Shown here piece by piece: positions 22,758 to 35,550 of a DNA stretch of 64,000 nucleotides. The translations under genes and the position numbers were made by a program. A model generated the notes under the pieces. The model saw nothing but the letters and a program-made list of their open reading frames with translations, was not told where the DNA came from and did no database searches. The stretch comes from Boesenbergia rotunda (Eukaryota; Streptophyta; Magnoliopsida; Zingiberales; Zingiberaceae). How positions within the stretch are numbered: the first letter of the stretch is position 1; each line of letters opens with the position of its first letter. The stretch is taken from the NCBI GenBank assembly GCA_024364735.1, contig JAGFNQ010002297.1:70831-134830 (forward strand), given 5' to 3'.

Positions 22758-24478
22758 TGATAACTACCATTTTGTTGTTCAAATTAGGCTCTCAAATTCA
22801 TGTTTTGATTCCTTTTTATATGCTTAATCTTGTATTTACACTAGATTCCATGAATTGTTGTTATTTTAGCTTTGGATGCAAATCTTTTCATAATTGAGAT
22901 ATTTTGGCATTAAATTTTGAATCTATTTTTGTAGGCTTTGAATGATCATGGACCTAGATCAGATTGGATCGAGTTGAGCCAGAATTGGATTTGGATCAAG
23001 ATGATCAAGCATTGGATTAATATGGGCCATCCAGTCATGAAATGGTGAGAACTGAGCCATCTGTCGTCTTTTGATCAATCTAAGCTCAAGATAGAGTTAA
23101 TCAAGACCATAGATCAAGATCTGGAAGTTTGGGCCAAATCAGAGATCATCCAGCCGTTGGATCAAGCTTAAGAGAGTCTAAGTTGTCCATTCAAAGATCA
23201 GGGCAATCTGAGCCACCCATTATAGATTTGATCGATCCAAGTTGAGGAGGAGCAGATCCTGACCATTGATGGAGATCTGGAACATTTGGGTTCAATTCGA
23301 GACGATCAGACCGTTGGATGAGGCAGGATGATCACAACCGTTGAATTTCAAATGGGATAATTTAAATCAAACTTCTTCTCCGCCAAGATCTGTCGTCACC
23401 AGATCACGAGTCTTCTCTATTCTTCAACAGTTCTTCATCGATTTCTTTATTGTTTTCTTTTCCGATCGCGCGGCCAACACCAGATTTGTTTGTTTGCAAG
23501 ATTTCAGATCAATGATGTAGATTTCTAGTTTAGTTTGCATTCAATTCTGTCACTGAGAGGAGCTCAGGGGAGGGTTTCACCGGAGTTTCATTCCGCTGAT
23601 CGCTTCCAGTGATCGCTGTTGTTTTCATCGAGCAGATGTAATCAGAGCCTTTGGAGGGGTTCTCCGAAGAGAACTGAGGGTGTTTGAGTGAGATCGACAC
23701 TCGGCGTATCATGAAGGAAGAGATTGCGGATGATTTCAGTTTCTGATCGTTCACTGCGATCGGACAGAGTCGCTTCTGATCGGTTCCCAATCTGATCAGA
23801 AGAAGACCTGATCGGTCTCATGACCGATCAGAAGAAGACCTGATTGGTCCCGTGACCGATCAGGAATGCCAATTCGCAGCAAACTGATCCAGGGAGTTTT
23901 TCTTCGTTGATTTTTGAGTTAGAGGGTTTCTAGCTCATCTTTTGTGTGACGGTAAAGGGAAGTCTTGACGATAAACTGATTTGGTGTTCAAATTAGGATA
24001 ATTTTGATGTTAAGCTCTTATTTCATCAAGTTGTTTTAGATTGTTTCCAACTATACTTCATGTCAAGTTCTTAAGCAATGTTTTGTTCTAGTTTTCATTA
24101 TTCTGCAATTAGTTTTCTGTAATTATTTTCCTGCAATTAGTTCTTAAATTTCAAATGTCTTCGTTTGAATTTAATTACTCAGTTGTTAAATAGGTTAAGT
24201 TTAGTTTCCGCAATTTCTTAATTCATTTCTGCTTAGTTAAGTCTATTTTGTTCTGAATTGTTATTTCATTCCTTATCGCAAAAATCCCCATTTTACTAGA
24301 AAACCCAAAACATTTAACGACAACTTTCAAGCTTAAGCTAAACACTCTTAACTAGTCCTTGAAAAAATACGACTTGAGACCCCTATACTACATTTTATTT
24401 TGTGAGCTAAGGGTTTTCAACTTATAAATATCTAAATTTGAGGCTCATTCGTGACACACTTGATTATTGGGTCCATCA
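22758..24478 (+). repeat. 3' LTR of inner Athila-like element
   Basis: 1,721 bp, pairing with 16442-18128, followed by TSD CTCCA at 24479-24483. Confidence 0.92.
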
Positions 24479-24762
24479 CTCCACTTTCATCAACAATTAG
24501 AACTTAGGAAGAGAGCCACCAAAAAATTCCTTGAGAGGATTTGTGTTTTTAATTCATCTCAATTAGTCATGAAGGATGAAATACACTTTGTTGTTGACTA
24601 AGGACAAGACTCTAGTCTATTGAGTTTAGATTTTTGAGATTTGACAACCCTAGGTAATTCTCTTTCAATTGCTTCTAATTATGATTGAGAATAATCTAGG
24701 GGGTACATCATTAGTTCACTAGTTGGTTTGTGCGAGACGCCCAAGTGCAAGTGTGGGAGAGT

Positions 24763-26440
24763 TGATAATTACCATTTTGATAATTAATTTAGGCTCTCAA
24801 ATCCATGTTTTGATTCCTTTTTGTATGTTTGATCTTGTATTTATACTAGTTTTCATGAGTTATTTCTATTTTGGTTTTGGATGCAATTCTTTCTATATTT
24901 GAGATATTTTGGCATTAAAATTTGAATATAATTTTGTAGGCTTCGAATGATCATGGACCTAGATCAGATCAGATCAAATTTGAGTTAGATCTGGCTTTAA
25001 TCAAAATGATCAAGTTCTGGAGAAACGTGGATCGTCCAATCAAGACATGGGTTGATCTAAGCCATCTTTCATCTTCTGATCAATCTGAGCTCAAGGTAGA
25101 GTTAATCAAAACCAGAGATCAAGATCTGAAGATTTGGTCCAAATTAGAAGTCATCTAGTCGTTGGATCAAGCTCGAGAGGAGTCTAAGCCATCCATTCAA
25201 ACGGAAGGGCAATCCGAGTCATCCGTTACAGATCTGATCGATCCAAGCTAAGGAGAAGAAGATCCTGACCATTGATGTAGATCTGGAAAGTTTGGTTTCA
25301 ATTCGAGATGATCTAACCGTTGGATGAAGCAAGGATGATCACAGCCATTCATTTTTAATGGGAATTAATAAAAACAAGAATTCCTCACCGAGCTCAGGCG
25401 TTGCGAGTTCTTCATCTGTTCTTCGATTTCTTAGCTTTCTTCTCCGATTACGCGCGGCCAACATCAGATCTAAGCTTTGTTTCAAGATTTTGAATCATCG
25501 ATGTAGACTTTCTATTAAGTTTGCTAATCAACTTTGTCTTTGGAATGCTCAGGTGAGGGTTTCGCTGGAGCTCTGTTTCTGCCAATCAATTCTTGTTTGA
25601 TCACCATTCTTCATCGATCGGAGCTGTCGGAGCATTCGGAGGGGTTCTCCGCATGTTTCTGAGGGTTCCTGAGTAGATTCGCTGTCCAGCTTATCAAGAA
25701 GGAAGGATCGGTGGTCGGGATTTCAGATACTGATCGATCTCTGTGATCGGACAGAGACACTACTGATCGGTCTCCAATCCGATCAGAAGGAGTCCTGATC
25801 GGTCGCTTGACCGATCAGGAAGATCAATTCGCACCAAGCCAACGCAAACTGATCAAGGGAGTCTGTTCTCGCTGGTTTTTGGGCTAGAGGGTTTCTAGAT
25901 TGGCTTTTGTGTGACGACAAGAAGGAGATCTTGGCAAGGGACTGATCTGATGTGTAATTTCGGCAAATTTCATTTCTGAACTCTTATTCATTAGTTTCTT
26001 TTTCAGTTTGTATCAACTTACTTCTTAGTCTTGCTCTTTTGGTATTACTTTGCTCTAGTTTTCCCAATTCTGCAGTTAGATACAGATTTCTGCATTCAAT
26101 ATTAGTTTTGTCTTTCAATCTCATAGTTTTGCATTGAATTGCTCAGTTTTCAAATAGGTTAAGTGTAGTTTTCGCAATTTCCTAATTAGTTTTTGCATTA
26201 GTTGAGTTTATTCTGTTTCAACTGTTATTTCATCCATTATCGCATAAATACCCATTTTATTTGAAAACCCAAAACAAAAAAACGACAAAATCTAGCTTGA
26301 GTTAAGCATTCTTAACTAGTCATTGGAAAAATATGACTTGAGGCCCCTACACTATACTTAGTTTTGTGAGCAAAAGAGTTTTCAATTTATAAATTCAAAT
26401 TTGAGGCTCATCGTGACACTCGTTGTGGGCTTACCCATCA
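24763..26440 (+). repeat. 3' LTR of outer Athila-like element
   Basis: 1,678 bp, starting TGATAATTACC after a purine tract (GTGTGGGAGAGT) and ending TTACCCATCA. It is clearly more diverged from the two inner LTRs than they are from each other, as expected for the older host copy. Confidence 0.87.
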
Positions 26441-27286
26441 TCAGAGCCCGAGTTGGGAAGTCGGGAGATCTGATCGGGAGACTCGGGTCAGGAGCTCAGG
26501 GACTTGGTCGGGAGCTCGACACTCGGCAGACTGGGTCGGAGCTCGGCAAACTGGGTTGGGAGCTCGGCACTTGGCAGACTGGGTCGAGAGCTCGGCGAAT
26601 TACTTGACAGAATGGGTCGGGAGCTTGGCGACTTGCTGTGCAGACTTGGTCAGGAGCTCAGGGACCTGCTCAGGAGATTTGGTCAGGAGACCTGGTCGGA
26701 AGCCCGAGAGGCCCGATCGGAATTGCAGGGGAAATTCTTTAAAGTGTTTAATGAAGGAAAGAGAAAAGTCTCTCTTCATTGGATGAAGAGAAAGTGAAGA
26801 ATCACATGAAAATATGTGTTCTTTATTGGCTTTAATGAAGGGAAGTCAAAGAGACAAAAGACTCTTCATATTCATGGGATGAGTATAAAAGAGAGTCTAG
26901 TCATTTTGAATGATAGGTGTGTGTGCGTGAGCTTTCCCTTCTTCTCTTCCTCTCTTCTTCCTCTTCTCCCTCTTGGCTGAAACCCCTTTTGGGGTTCTTG
27001 GTGTTCTGCGAGCTACCTCAAGTTGCTAGCACAACTAAGGTGGTTCTTCCCGAAGTTTAGAGATCGTGTCCGTGTGGATACGAATAGAGGCACGGACACT
27101 TGAACGTGTAAGAGATCCGACACATCTTGGACGAGCGGGATAAGTGAAGGGCACGCTCCAAAGGTATGCACTGTAGATAGATCTATTAGATAGATGAACT
27201 TTGTACGAGTTTTTCTTTCGCATGGATCGCTCGAGGGATCTTGTTTGCGCTGCGTTTTTGTGTTTGGGTGCTGGGAGATCCCAACA
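26441..27286 (+). repeat. Angela-like Copia LTR fragment
   Basis: The inverted partner of part of 36726-38632: shared landmarks are the TCGGCAGACTGGGTCGG-type tandem repeats, the TCTTCATTGGATGAAGAG stretch and the terminus GGGAGATCCCAACA (27286). Only the 3' half is present, and it abuts the outer Athila-like LTR at 26441, so it is probably the old target of that insertion. Confidence 0.75.
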
Positions 27287-27944
27287 TTGTCTTCCTAAGG
27301 AGACCTTTGTCATGTGATCCCACAACCCCCGAGTCACCTTCTCTTACTGTGTGGTGATGAATTAGAACTGATCCATTAAGATCTATGATAGTTTATTACT
27401 CCTCGTGACATACCAATCTACTTTCATAGTCGGCCTTTCATGTCTCAGGTTTCTATGGGTCGGAGGATTGAGTTTTCCTTTCGATTCATCCTTAAATCCT
27501 TATGGGATATGAATATCATGCTTTTAGCATCATGATCATGTTTACATAGTAGATCTGGACCACAAACAAATGTATCATTAAATAAGAAATAACGAAATAT
27601 CCATAAATTCAACAAATGATGTTTGCATATCAAAAGAACTAATCGCTAATCCTAAAATTAAGAATATAATCCATAGAATTAGAGCTACACACAAAGATCA
27701 ACATTAAATCAATTACAATCAAGACTAAAATTAGAAAAAGAGAAGAACGCTTAGTCTTGATGAGTAAGATCCTCTTTAGTTGCTCCCTCAATCTGAATTC
27801 TAGGCGTGTAGGCGTCGAAAACTCTCTTAATCATCCTCTGAAGCCTTCTTGGGGCCTTTGGGCGGCTCCCAATTAAGATCCCCTTCCCCCCTCTATAAAA
27901 TGAGCTTAAATATCCTTTTCTCAGAAGCCCTTCATGGCCCCGTG
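27287..27944. other. Unassigned repeat-like DNA
   Basis: No gene or recognisable element domain seen on either strand. It is continuous with 30864-31207 once the solo LTR is removed, and ends with the TSD copy CCGTG (27940-27944). Confidence 0.6.
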
Positions 27945-28056
27945 TGTAACACCCCAAAATTTTCCCATATGAAATACTATGAATTCATGAAACATTATTA
28001 TGAAATGTCATGATGGGCTTGGTTTAATAGGCCTTGATGTGGATTAGTGCAAAATG

Positions 28057-28150
28057 TAATAAAAAGAAAGTGTAGAAAGGAGGAAGCAAGGATCGAACCT
28101 TGAACCTCCTAGTTGCACTAACCATGTCTTAACCAATGCACCAAGAGGTT
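28057..28150 (-). promoter_or_regulatory. Antisense tRNA-like Pol III unit in the solo LTR (copy 3)
   Basis: On the minus strand: A-box-like TGCATTGGTTAAG around 28128-28140, then a near-consensus B box GGTTCGATCC (28090-28099) within a CAAGG/CCTTG stem, then a T5 run near 28059-28063. It is antisense to the LTR, as in the other two copies. The B box here is closer to consensus than in the Tekay-like element. Confidence 0.5.
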
Positions 28151-28223
28151 TCATGTTGAGAGAATAAGAAATGTCCTAGTTAAAGCTAGGGAAGTGAAGA
28201 GACATGCCCCTTCATGAGAATAG

Positions 28224-28231
28224 TATAAATA
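28224..28231 (+). promoter_or_regulatory. TATA box of the solo Tekay-like LTR
   Basis: TATAAATA, about 75 bp downstream of the tRNA-like unit, followed by a pyrimidine-rich leader. Confidence 0.6.
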
Positions 28232-30868
28232 AGAGAGAGGGAAAGAAGTTTCATTTCTTCTTCTTCTTCCCCACTCACCCCACCGAAAACCTAAGCCTCT
28301 CTCCCTTTTCAAATTTCGAAAATACACCCTAGGGTTCTAACCCTAGGGAATTGGAAGGAAGAAGACCCCATCCAAGGATCTTGCCCTCTACTAGGGCCAA
28401 GAGTTCAAAAGAAGTTCTAGTAAAGGAAACTCTCACCCCTCCTTCAACCAAGGGTACCCTAAAGGTTTAGAGAAGGTGAAATTCAAGCGAAAGGAAGTAA
28501 GTATCCCCTCGCCTGCAGTGTAATTGTTGTGCATGATCTCTTCTTCTTCTTGTTTTTGAAAAAGGGAAAATCCCTTGTGTAAGTTTCGGCCACCCCTTAG
28601 GGGAAGGCCTTGGTTACTCCTTGATGCATGAGAAGACCCCTTGGAACTTAGGGTATATGTATATGTTGTTTCCCTTCAAAATGTTATGAACAAAACCCTA
28701 AGGTTTTGCCCTTATGTAGGTTTCGGCCACCCCTTAGGGGAAGGCCTTGGTTACTCCTTGATGCATGAGAAGACCCCTTGGAACTTAGGGTATATATATA
28801 TATATTGTTTCCCTTCATGATGTTATGACAAAAACTAGGGTTGAACACCCTACAAGATTCGGCCAAAGGATGAAAACTAGGGTTTAGGATTTGGATGATT
28901 ATCCTATGATGTATCCATGCTTAGTAGTGTAGACAAGGTGTTTGTATAAATGTTTGTGTGAATGTTTGATTTCCAAAAACCCTAATCCCCCTACCCTACA
29001 CTTTCGGCCAACCCTAGAAGAATTAGGGTTTAGGGTGCATGATTATCCTATGATGTATTCCATGCTTAATATGTGGCATGATATGTATATGAGGTGTTTG
29101 TGTGGAAATTGATTTCAAAAACCCTAATTTCCCTACCTTACACCATTCGGCCAAGGCATGAAACTTTAGGGTTTGTGAAGGTTAAACTACCCTATGAGAT
29201 ATGTTTATGTTTAGTAGGATGATATGTATATGTATGTGAGGTTTAAATGGAAGGCTTGATTGGAAAACTCAACTTGCCCTAGCATGTAACTTTCGACCAA
29301 GGCATGAAATATTAGGGTTGTGAAGGTTGATTACCCTATGATATATGCTATGCGTAGTATGATACATGATGTATATATATGTGATGCTTGTATGGGATGT
29401 TTGATGTCAAAAATCTAACCTACCTCTACCCTTGACTTTCGGCCAAACCCTAGATTTAGGGTTAAGAAGAACTCAATTAACCCATGAAGCATGCTACCAC
29501 TTTCTATGACATGAATATGATTTATGTGACCAATCTTGTCATATATAAAGTATGTTTAAGTGGTTGAAATATGATGTATGTGTGAGCATGTCTTATAGCC
29601 CATGGGGCACCCTTATGAATTGCATGTGATGTGTATGATAAAATGCTTGAAAGGATACTCCACTAAGAATGGGATCAAGAGCACCCCTTATGTTGTGTGG
29701 TGTGTCCCTGTGGGATCATGAGCACCCTTGAAGAGTGGTGTGTCCCTTGAGAATGGATTTGGAGTACTCCTTAGCATATATGTAAAAGCATGATAAGTAT
29801 TTTACTTTGAAAGTTGTGTACCCGACTCGGAAGGGGGTCGTTAAACAAATCCGACTCGGAAGGGGGGTCGTTAAACAAATCCGGGGTACATGTTAACTGA
29901 AGGTCATGACTCCGATAGGACGGAAGGGTCCTGCTCTAATAGGTTGGTGGCTCGCTACCCTAATTTATTAGGGAACGCGCTTGATGTGGTACACAACTGG
30001 GCCCCTATATGATGTTGAAGTATTTTGAAGTAATACCTTTATGGAATTGTTTTGAAAACATTTATTATATGTGAAGGGTATGCTTAAGATACTTTATATT
30101 ACATGCTTAGAAACTTTGATGTTTAGTATGCTATGATGAACTCATGCTTATGATTTATTATGTGTACATGTTGCATTCTTTCGTATGGATTTTGCGAGTA
30201 GGACAGGATCCTTACTAAGCATTTGTGCTTACTAGTTTATGTGTTGTCTTATGCTGCAGATAAGAGTAAGGAACACTTAAACTAAAGAAAGAGGCAGGAG
30301 GGCTGAAGATGTGTGGGGTGGTGGCTCGGGAAAGAAAGATTCCTATATCTACTTTATTATGCTTTTGTTAATGTCACCTTGATAATGAATGTTAGTGATT
30401 ATTCTTATACTTGATTAGGTTTGATTATGTTGTGAGTTGAACTACTTGTGAACCTATCATGTTGTAGGATAACTCTTAATTAAGATATTTCACATGATGT
30501 TCTAGACTTCCTTTAGACTCAATTTGATGAACTATTATTATGCATGGAAACCTATGACTATGCTTCTAAATGATGTTCTAGGATGTGAATTCATGGTGCC
30601 TTGAAATGGAATGTATAACCTCACTATCATGATTTATGTGTTATTGAACTTACTATGCACCTACCATGTTCTAATGATTCAAGCATGATATTTGATTGGC
30701 ATGTACTGACTAGTATGCTTAGCACTTGTAAATATCACTTGATAGTTTTAGACAAGCATGCTCAGTACTTAGTCCTTGAAATTTTATTTTGTGATAAAGT
30801 TATACGAATGATTGACTAGTACGTAACCCCGCCCCGAGAGTAGATATAAGGGCGGGCGTTACACCGTG

Positions 30869-31207
30869 CTGGTGGGGATGCACACCCCTGGCAAGTGTTG
30901 TGTTCTTATGCAAGTGGTACCATAGGTCGTGGCGACTGCTACAACCCTTAGTGGTTAAATCTGTAAGGAACAGCTAGAAGTGGCCATGGGTCGTGCTGGT
31001 TGTCACAATTGCCCATAGTCATGTCTGTAAGTATCCCAGGTGAGTTTTGATGTGATCAACTGAGTCAAGTTAGGACCTGTTGTGTTTGATCTCTATGTCT
31101 AACTGTGCAAGAGCTTAGGAGTACAAGAAGTTGAGTGGAAGATACAGCGGTCGAGAAGGAAGGCACGGGAAGGGAGCCGACGGGCTCAATGCATGCAAGG
31201 GACGTGG
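30869..31207. other. Unassigned repeat-like DNA
   Basis: No open gene. Two similar blocks (GGTCGTGGCGACTGCTACAA and GGTCGTGCTGGTTGTCACAA) suggest an old tandem repeat. It continues the sequence before the solo LTR. Confidence 0.5.
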
Positions 31208-33069
31208 TGTAAGATGTGTATATTGAAAGACATGAATTTCTTTATATAAACATCTTCATTTTGAAAAGAGAATCACAACTACACTAGGTGCTTGTTTATA
31301 TTAGTACATGTATGAAGTCCAATTACTTTGCAGATAACATGGTGTGTGGTGTCACGTGGAAGATCATGTTATCAGTTCCTTGCTTAGTATAAATAGAGGC
31401 TCACAACCGAGATGGAATTGGATAACTCATCGGGATGATTGTAGTGTAATTAGGTATGGTTGGTCTTGACCGAAGAATTATACTAGTGTGCTTTGAGTAC
31501 ATTGAGCAGGACCAAAACCCGAGGTTATCCAATTTGGACTGACTCAATAATTGGATAGGACCTCAATATTTTATTATGGAGTACGATCCCTTAATCCCGA
31601 TATAATAACGAGTATATATTATTAATTATTATTTCTTTGATTTACCAATGAGCGAGATCTATTCTGTTAGATCAATAGGCCTGGTATGTTGGGAGATAAT
31701 ATTAATAATATGATGTGCTATTGATTATTGACGGAATCCGTGTCCTGGTGAGTCGGGTTGATGATGCCCCGTTGATGAGCTCAAAAGGTTCATCATGCTA
31801 AACTCTGCAGGTGGATTTGATGATCCGGCATGATGATAAGGTTGAGTGGTACAAGTCAAGGATCCAGAGGTTAATTAATTTGAATTGTTGGTAATTTAAA
31901 TTAATTAACAGACATTCGATATCTTAAACATAAGGGGGGGTGGACGACTCGTAACATGGGGAGCCCATATGAAAATATGAGATTGGTGAAGAAGTTCAAT
32001 TAAGATCCTTTAGTGGAATGAATCTTAATTAATGGATCGGGTTTAGATCCATTGGTGGGCCAACATCCAACTCCTCCTCTTGGTCCCTACCTTAGCCCTA
32101 TAAATACCCAAGGAGATGATGAAACCAAGGTTGATCTAAGAGCACACACCCAAGGCCTCTCCCTTCCTCTCCTTCTCTCATTCTCTCTCCTAGGTCAAGG
32201 CCGGCGCAAGAACAAGAGGGAGTACCTTCCCTCTATTCATCTTCCCTCCTTCACCATCTCTTGTCCGAGGCCAACATAGACAAGGAAGAGGTGTCCTCTT
32301 CCTTTTGTGGTGCTCGGCGGTGAAGGAAGAAGGGTTGGCGGCCGGCGGTGAGTGGCGCAAGGAGCCTTGCGGCGGCGGAGCAAGGTTGAGAAGAGGTGGT
32401 GTTTCGGCTAGCTTTGGGTGAGGGAGAAGGATCCTCTTCTTCTCCATCATCTTCTTCTCCTTCCTCTCGAGGTCAGCAATCGGTTCAGTGGCCTGAGGGA
32501 AGCTCCGGCGGTCGGCGGCGCAAAGGGAGAGGTGGCAAGGCTTGTCGCAGAAAAACCCTAGAGGACTAGGGTTTGGTCTTCCGGCCAAGTCAAGGAGAAG
32601 GGCTCTTTTGGAGTGCCTCGGTGATCTCGGTTCCTGGTAGACCGTCGCCCACACGACGTCCGAGAAGGGAGGGACATAAGGTAAAAGGCCACGAGGTGAT
32701 CGGGAAGGTATATTTCTATCCCAAGCTCCCTTATGTCAATTTGTGCCATGATTGTTTACTCATCATCTCATATTAGTTAGTTTATTATTTTGATTTTGTA
32801 TCATATCCAATAATTTACTAACTGGACCCCGACCATAAACACAAAAGCCGGTGATCCACTCGTCGACTTTTTCGCGGTCGAACGGTCAAGCAAATTACAA
32901 GACCGATTTTTGTAATTGGCCGAGTTGTAATTTGGATCATTCGATACGGCACGAGATGGTCGTTGGGAGACGGGTCTCCATTCGGATTAATTTTTAATCC
33001 GTAGACATGGAGAAGTCTCTCGGAATGACCAAGTATTCGTTTAGGAAACCCGCCAAGCCATACCCAACA
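31208..33069 (+). repeat. Copia LTR, plus orientation, probably solo
   Basis: Starts TGTAAGATG, a decayed TGTTAGAATG, and ends ATACCCAACA. Its flanks CGTGG (31203-31207) and GGTGG (33070-33074) could be a TSD with one substitution. It is the same family as the minus-strand LTR at 33612-35538. Confidence 0.7.
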
Positions 33070-33080
33070 GGTGGAAGTTT

Positions 33081-33611
33081 TGTTGGAATAGCTTGGCAGG
33101 TTTCCTAAGCGAATACCTAGTCGTCCATGAGAGACTTCTCCATGTCCACGGATTCCAAATTTAATCCGAATGTAGATTTATCTCCCAAACGACCATCTCG
33201 TCATCGTACTAATTGGTTCGAGTTACAACTTAGCCAAACTTAAAGTTCATGCCTTGTAACTCGCCTAACCAATTGGTCGCGGAAAAGACGACAAGCGGAT
33301 CGCCGATTTTTGTGTTTATTAACGGGGTCCACAATAATTAATTTTCAACAATAATTAACAAATAATTAAGAACATGATAATTAATTATCATCACATAAAA
33401 TGATAAGATCAAAGAGCCAAGGAAGAGGTTATACCTTCTCGTTACCTTGCGATCTTCTATCGTATGACCCTCTTCTCTTGGACGTCGTGTGGGCGATGAT
33501 CTACCAAGAACTAGAATCACCAAGGGCCGAACTTCTCCTAATCCCTAGCTTGGCTGAGACCTTAGGGATACCTCCACCAATGCCACCGGAACCCTATCCC
33601 CAAGGATGGGT
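33081..33611 (-). repeat. Partial Copia LTR, minus orientation
   Basis: On the minus strand this ends CTATTCCAACA at 33081. It matches the terminal 500 bp or so of the neighbouring LTRs and is truncated where the next LTR begins. It lies 11 bp from the plus-strand LTR. Confidence 0.75.
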
Positions 33612-35538
33612 TGATGGGTATGACTTGACAGGTTTCCTGAGCGAATACTTGGTCATCCTTGAGAGACCTCTCCATGTCTACGGATTAAAAATTAATCCGA
33701 ATGGAGACCTATCTCCCAACGACCATCTCGTCATCGTATCGTTTGGTATGAATTACAACTTGGCCAATCACAAAGATCGAGCCTTGTAATTCTCTTAGCC
33801 AAACGACCGCGGAAGAGATGACGAGTGGATCGTCGGTTTTTGTGTTTATTATCGGGGTCCAATTAATTAATTATTGAATATTAATTAACAAATAATCAAA
33901 CACAATAATTAATTAATTCTTCACATGAAATGACGAGAAAGGTAAAGAAGCCAAGGAAGAGTATATACCTTCTGTTACCTTACGATCTTCTACCGTATGC
34001 CCATCCCCTCTTAGACGTCGTGTGGGCGACGATCTACCAAGAACCGTGGTCACCAAGTCAATCCCTTCTCCTTGTGCCAACCATGCCCTAACCAAAGGGA
34101 TGCCGCTGGCCACTCCAAGGATGAAGATAATCCAAACACAAACCCTACTACTCCTCTCCTCCGCCGTCGGTGGCGCCCGAGCGAAGACTCCAAGTTGCGC
34201 ACATAAACAACTTCTCCACAGCCGTGCAACTTCTCCTCTCCTCTGCGTGTTTTCTCCACTGCCAACTTGCGTGAGCAAGTTTCTTGCCTGAGGCGAGACT
34301 CCAACTTGCGTGAGCAAGTTTTTTGCCTAAGGCGAGACTCAGGCAACTTGCGTGACCAAGTTTCTTGCCTGAGGCGAGATTCCAACAGCGTGGTCCATGA
34401 AAGAACTGCTCCCTTTGAACAGTTAATTGCGCTTGGAGAAGATTAATTGCATGCAATGCAATTAATCACATCTGCTCCCTTTGAGCAGTTAATGGCTTGG
34501 AGAATATTAATTGCATAATCACATGGAGAAGAAAAGCTATTCGGTGCCGCACCCGTGAGGGAGAGAGAGAAGGAGAAGAGGAGAGATTTTGGATTTTTAG
34601 CGTTGGATTAATTGGATCCCTTGTTTCATGTCATCATGGGGTATATATATAGGGCTACAATAAGGACCATGAGGAGGAGTTGGATCTTTGCCTGCTAATG
34701 GATTCAAACCCGATCCATTAATAAAGATCCATTCCACTAAAGGATCCTCATTGAATTACCTCACCAACCCCATATTTACATATGGGTTCCACCTATTATG
34801 AGTACATCCATCCCCCCGTGTTTAAGATATCGAATGCCCGTCGATTAATTTAAATTACTGACAATTTTAATTAATCAACTTCTGGCTCCTTGACTAGTAC
34901 CACTCAACCTTATTATCATGTTCGATCAAATCCACCTGCAGAGTTTAACATGATAAATCTTATAAGCTCATCAAGGGGGAATCATCATCCCGACTCACCA
35001 GGACATGAATTCCATCAATAATTAACGGTACATCATATAATTAATATTATTTCCCAACTTACCGAGCCTATCGATTTAGCAGAATAAATTTTGCCCATTG
35101 GTAAGTCAAAGAAATAAAATATTAACTATATAGGCCCGTTATTATATCGGGATTTAGGGATTGTACTCCATAATAAATCCGAGGTCCAATCCAATTATTA
35201 ATTCAGTACAAATTGGATGACCTCTAGTTTTGGTCCTGCTCAATGCACACCAAGCACACTAGTGTAATTCTATGGTTAAGACAAATCACACCTAATTACA
35301 CTACAACTATCCCGATGGTTTGTCCAACTCCATCTCGGCTGTAAGCCTCTACTTATATTATGAAAGGAACTGATAACATGATCTTTTGTGTGCCACCACA
35401 CACCATGTTATCTTCAATGCAGAGTATCAGACTTTTATGCATATACTAATATAAATACGCATCTGTGTTGTTGTGATTCTTTTTCAAAATGTGGATGACC
35501 ATACAGAAAAGGCAAGGCTTTTAGTATGCATTCTAACA
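33612..35538 (-). repeat. 3' LTR of a minus-strand Copia remnant
   Basis: 1,927 bp from TGTTAGAATG (35538) to CATACCCATCA (33612) on the minus strand. It is preceded on that strand by a polypurine tract (AAGTGGGAGAT, plus coordinates 35540-35550) and by Copia RNase H remnants. Confidence 0.8.
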
Positions 35539-35550
35539 ATCTCCCACTTA

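Larger units (their letters stand above)
16442..24478 (+). mobile_element. Complete Athila-like Gypsy element (inner copy), non-autonomous
   Basis: Two LTRs (16442-18128 and 22758-24478) start TGATAACTA and end GGGTCCATCA. They enclose a primer-binding site, a broken gag and a polypurine tract. A perfect 5-bp TSD (CTCCA, 16437-16441 and 24479-24483) brackets the 8.0-kb element. The internal region shows no protease, RT, RNase H or integrase core, so it depends on an autonomous relative. It inserted into another copy of its own family. Confidence 0.92.
14148..26440 (+). mobile_element. Outer Athila-like Gypsy element (3' part), interrupted
   Basis: 14148-16441 (integrase end and long 3' non-coding region) continues at 24484-24762 and ends in an LTR at 24763-26440. 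The gap is an inserted complete Athila-like copy (16442-24478) with TSD CTCCA. The uninterrupted form of the junction is seen in the inserted copy itself at about 22488-22510. The 5' part is missing beyond the SIRE-like insertion at 14147. Confidence 0.85.
27945..30863 (+). mobile_element. Solo LTR of the Tekay-like family
   Basis: 2,919 bp starting TGTAACACCCC and ending GGGCGGGCGTTACA, with a perfect TSD CCGTG at 27940-27944 and 30864-30868. It shares with the LTR at 4874-10033 the same ends, the TATA box (28224-28231), the antisense tRNA-like unit and the GACCCCCTTCCGAGTCGGGT-type block near 29820-29880, here partly duplicated. Confidence 0.93.

Noticed and set aside
32190..32654. 154-codon minus-strand ORF
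   Set aside because: Lies in the purine/pyrimidine-biased leader of a Copia LTR, antisense, with no homologous open frame in the related LTRs at 33081-35538.
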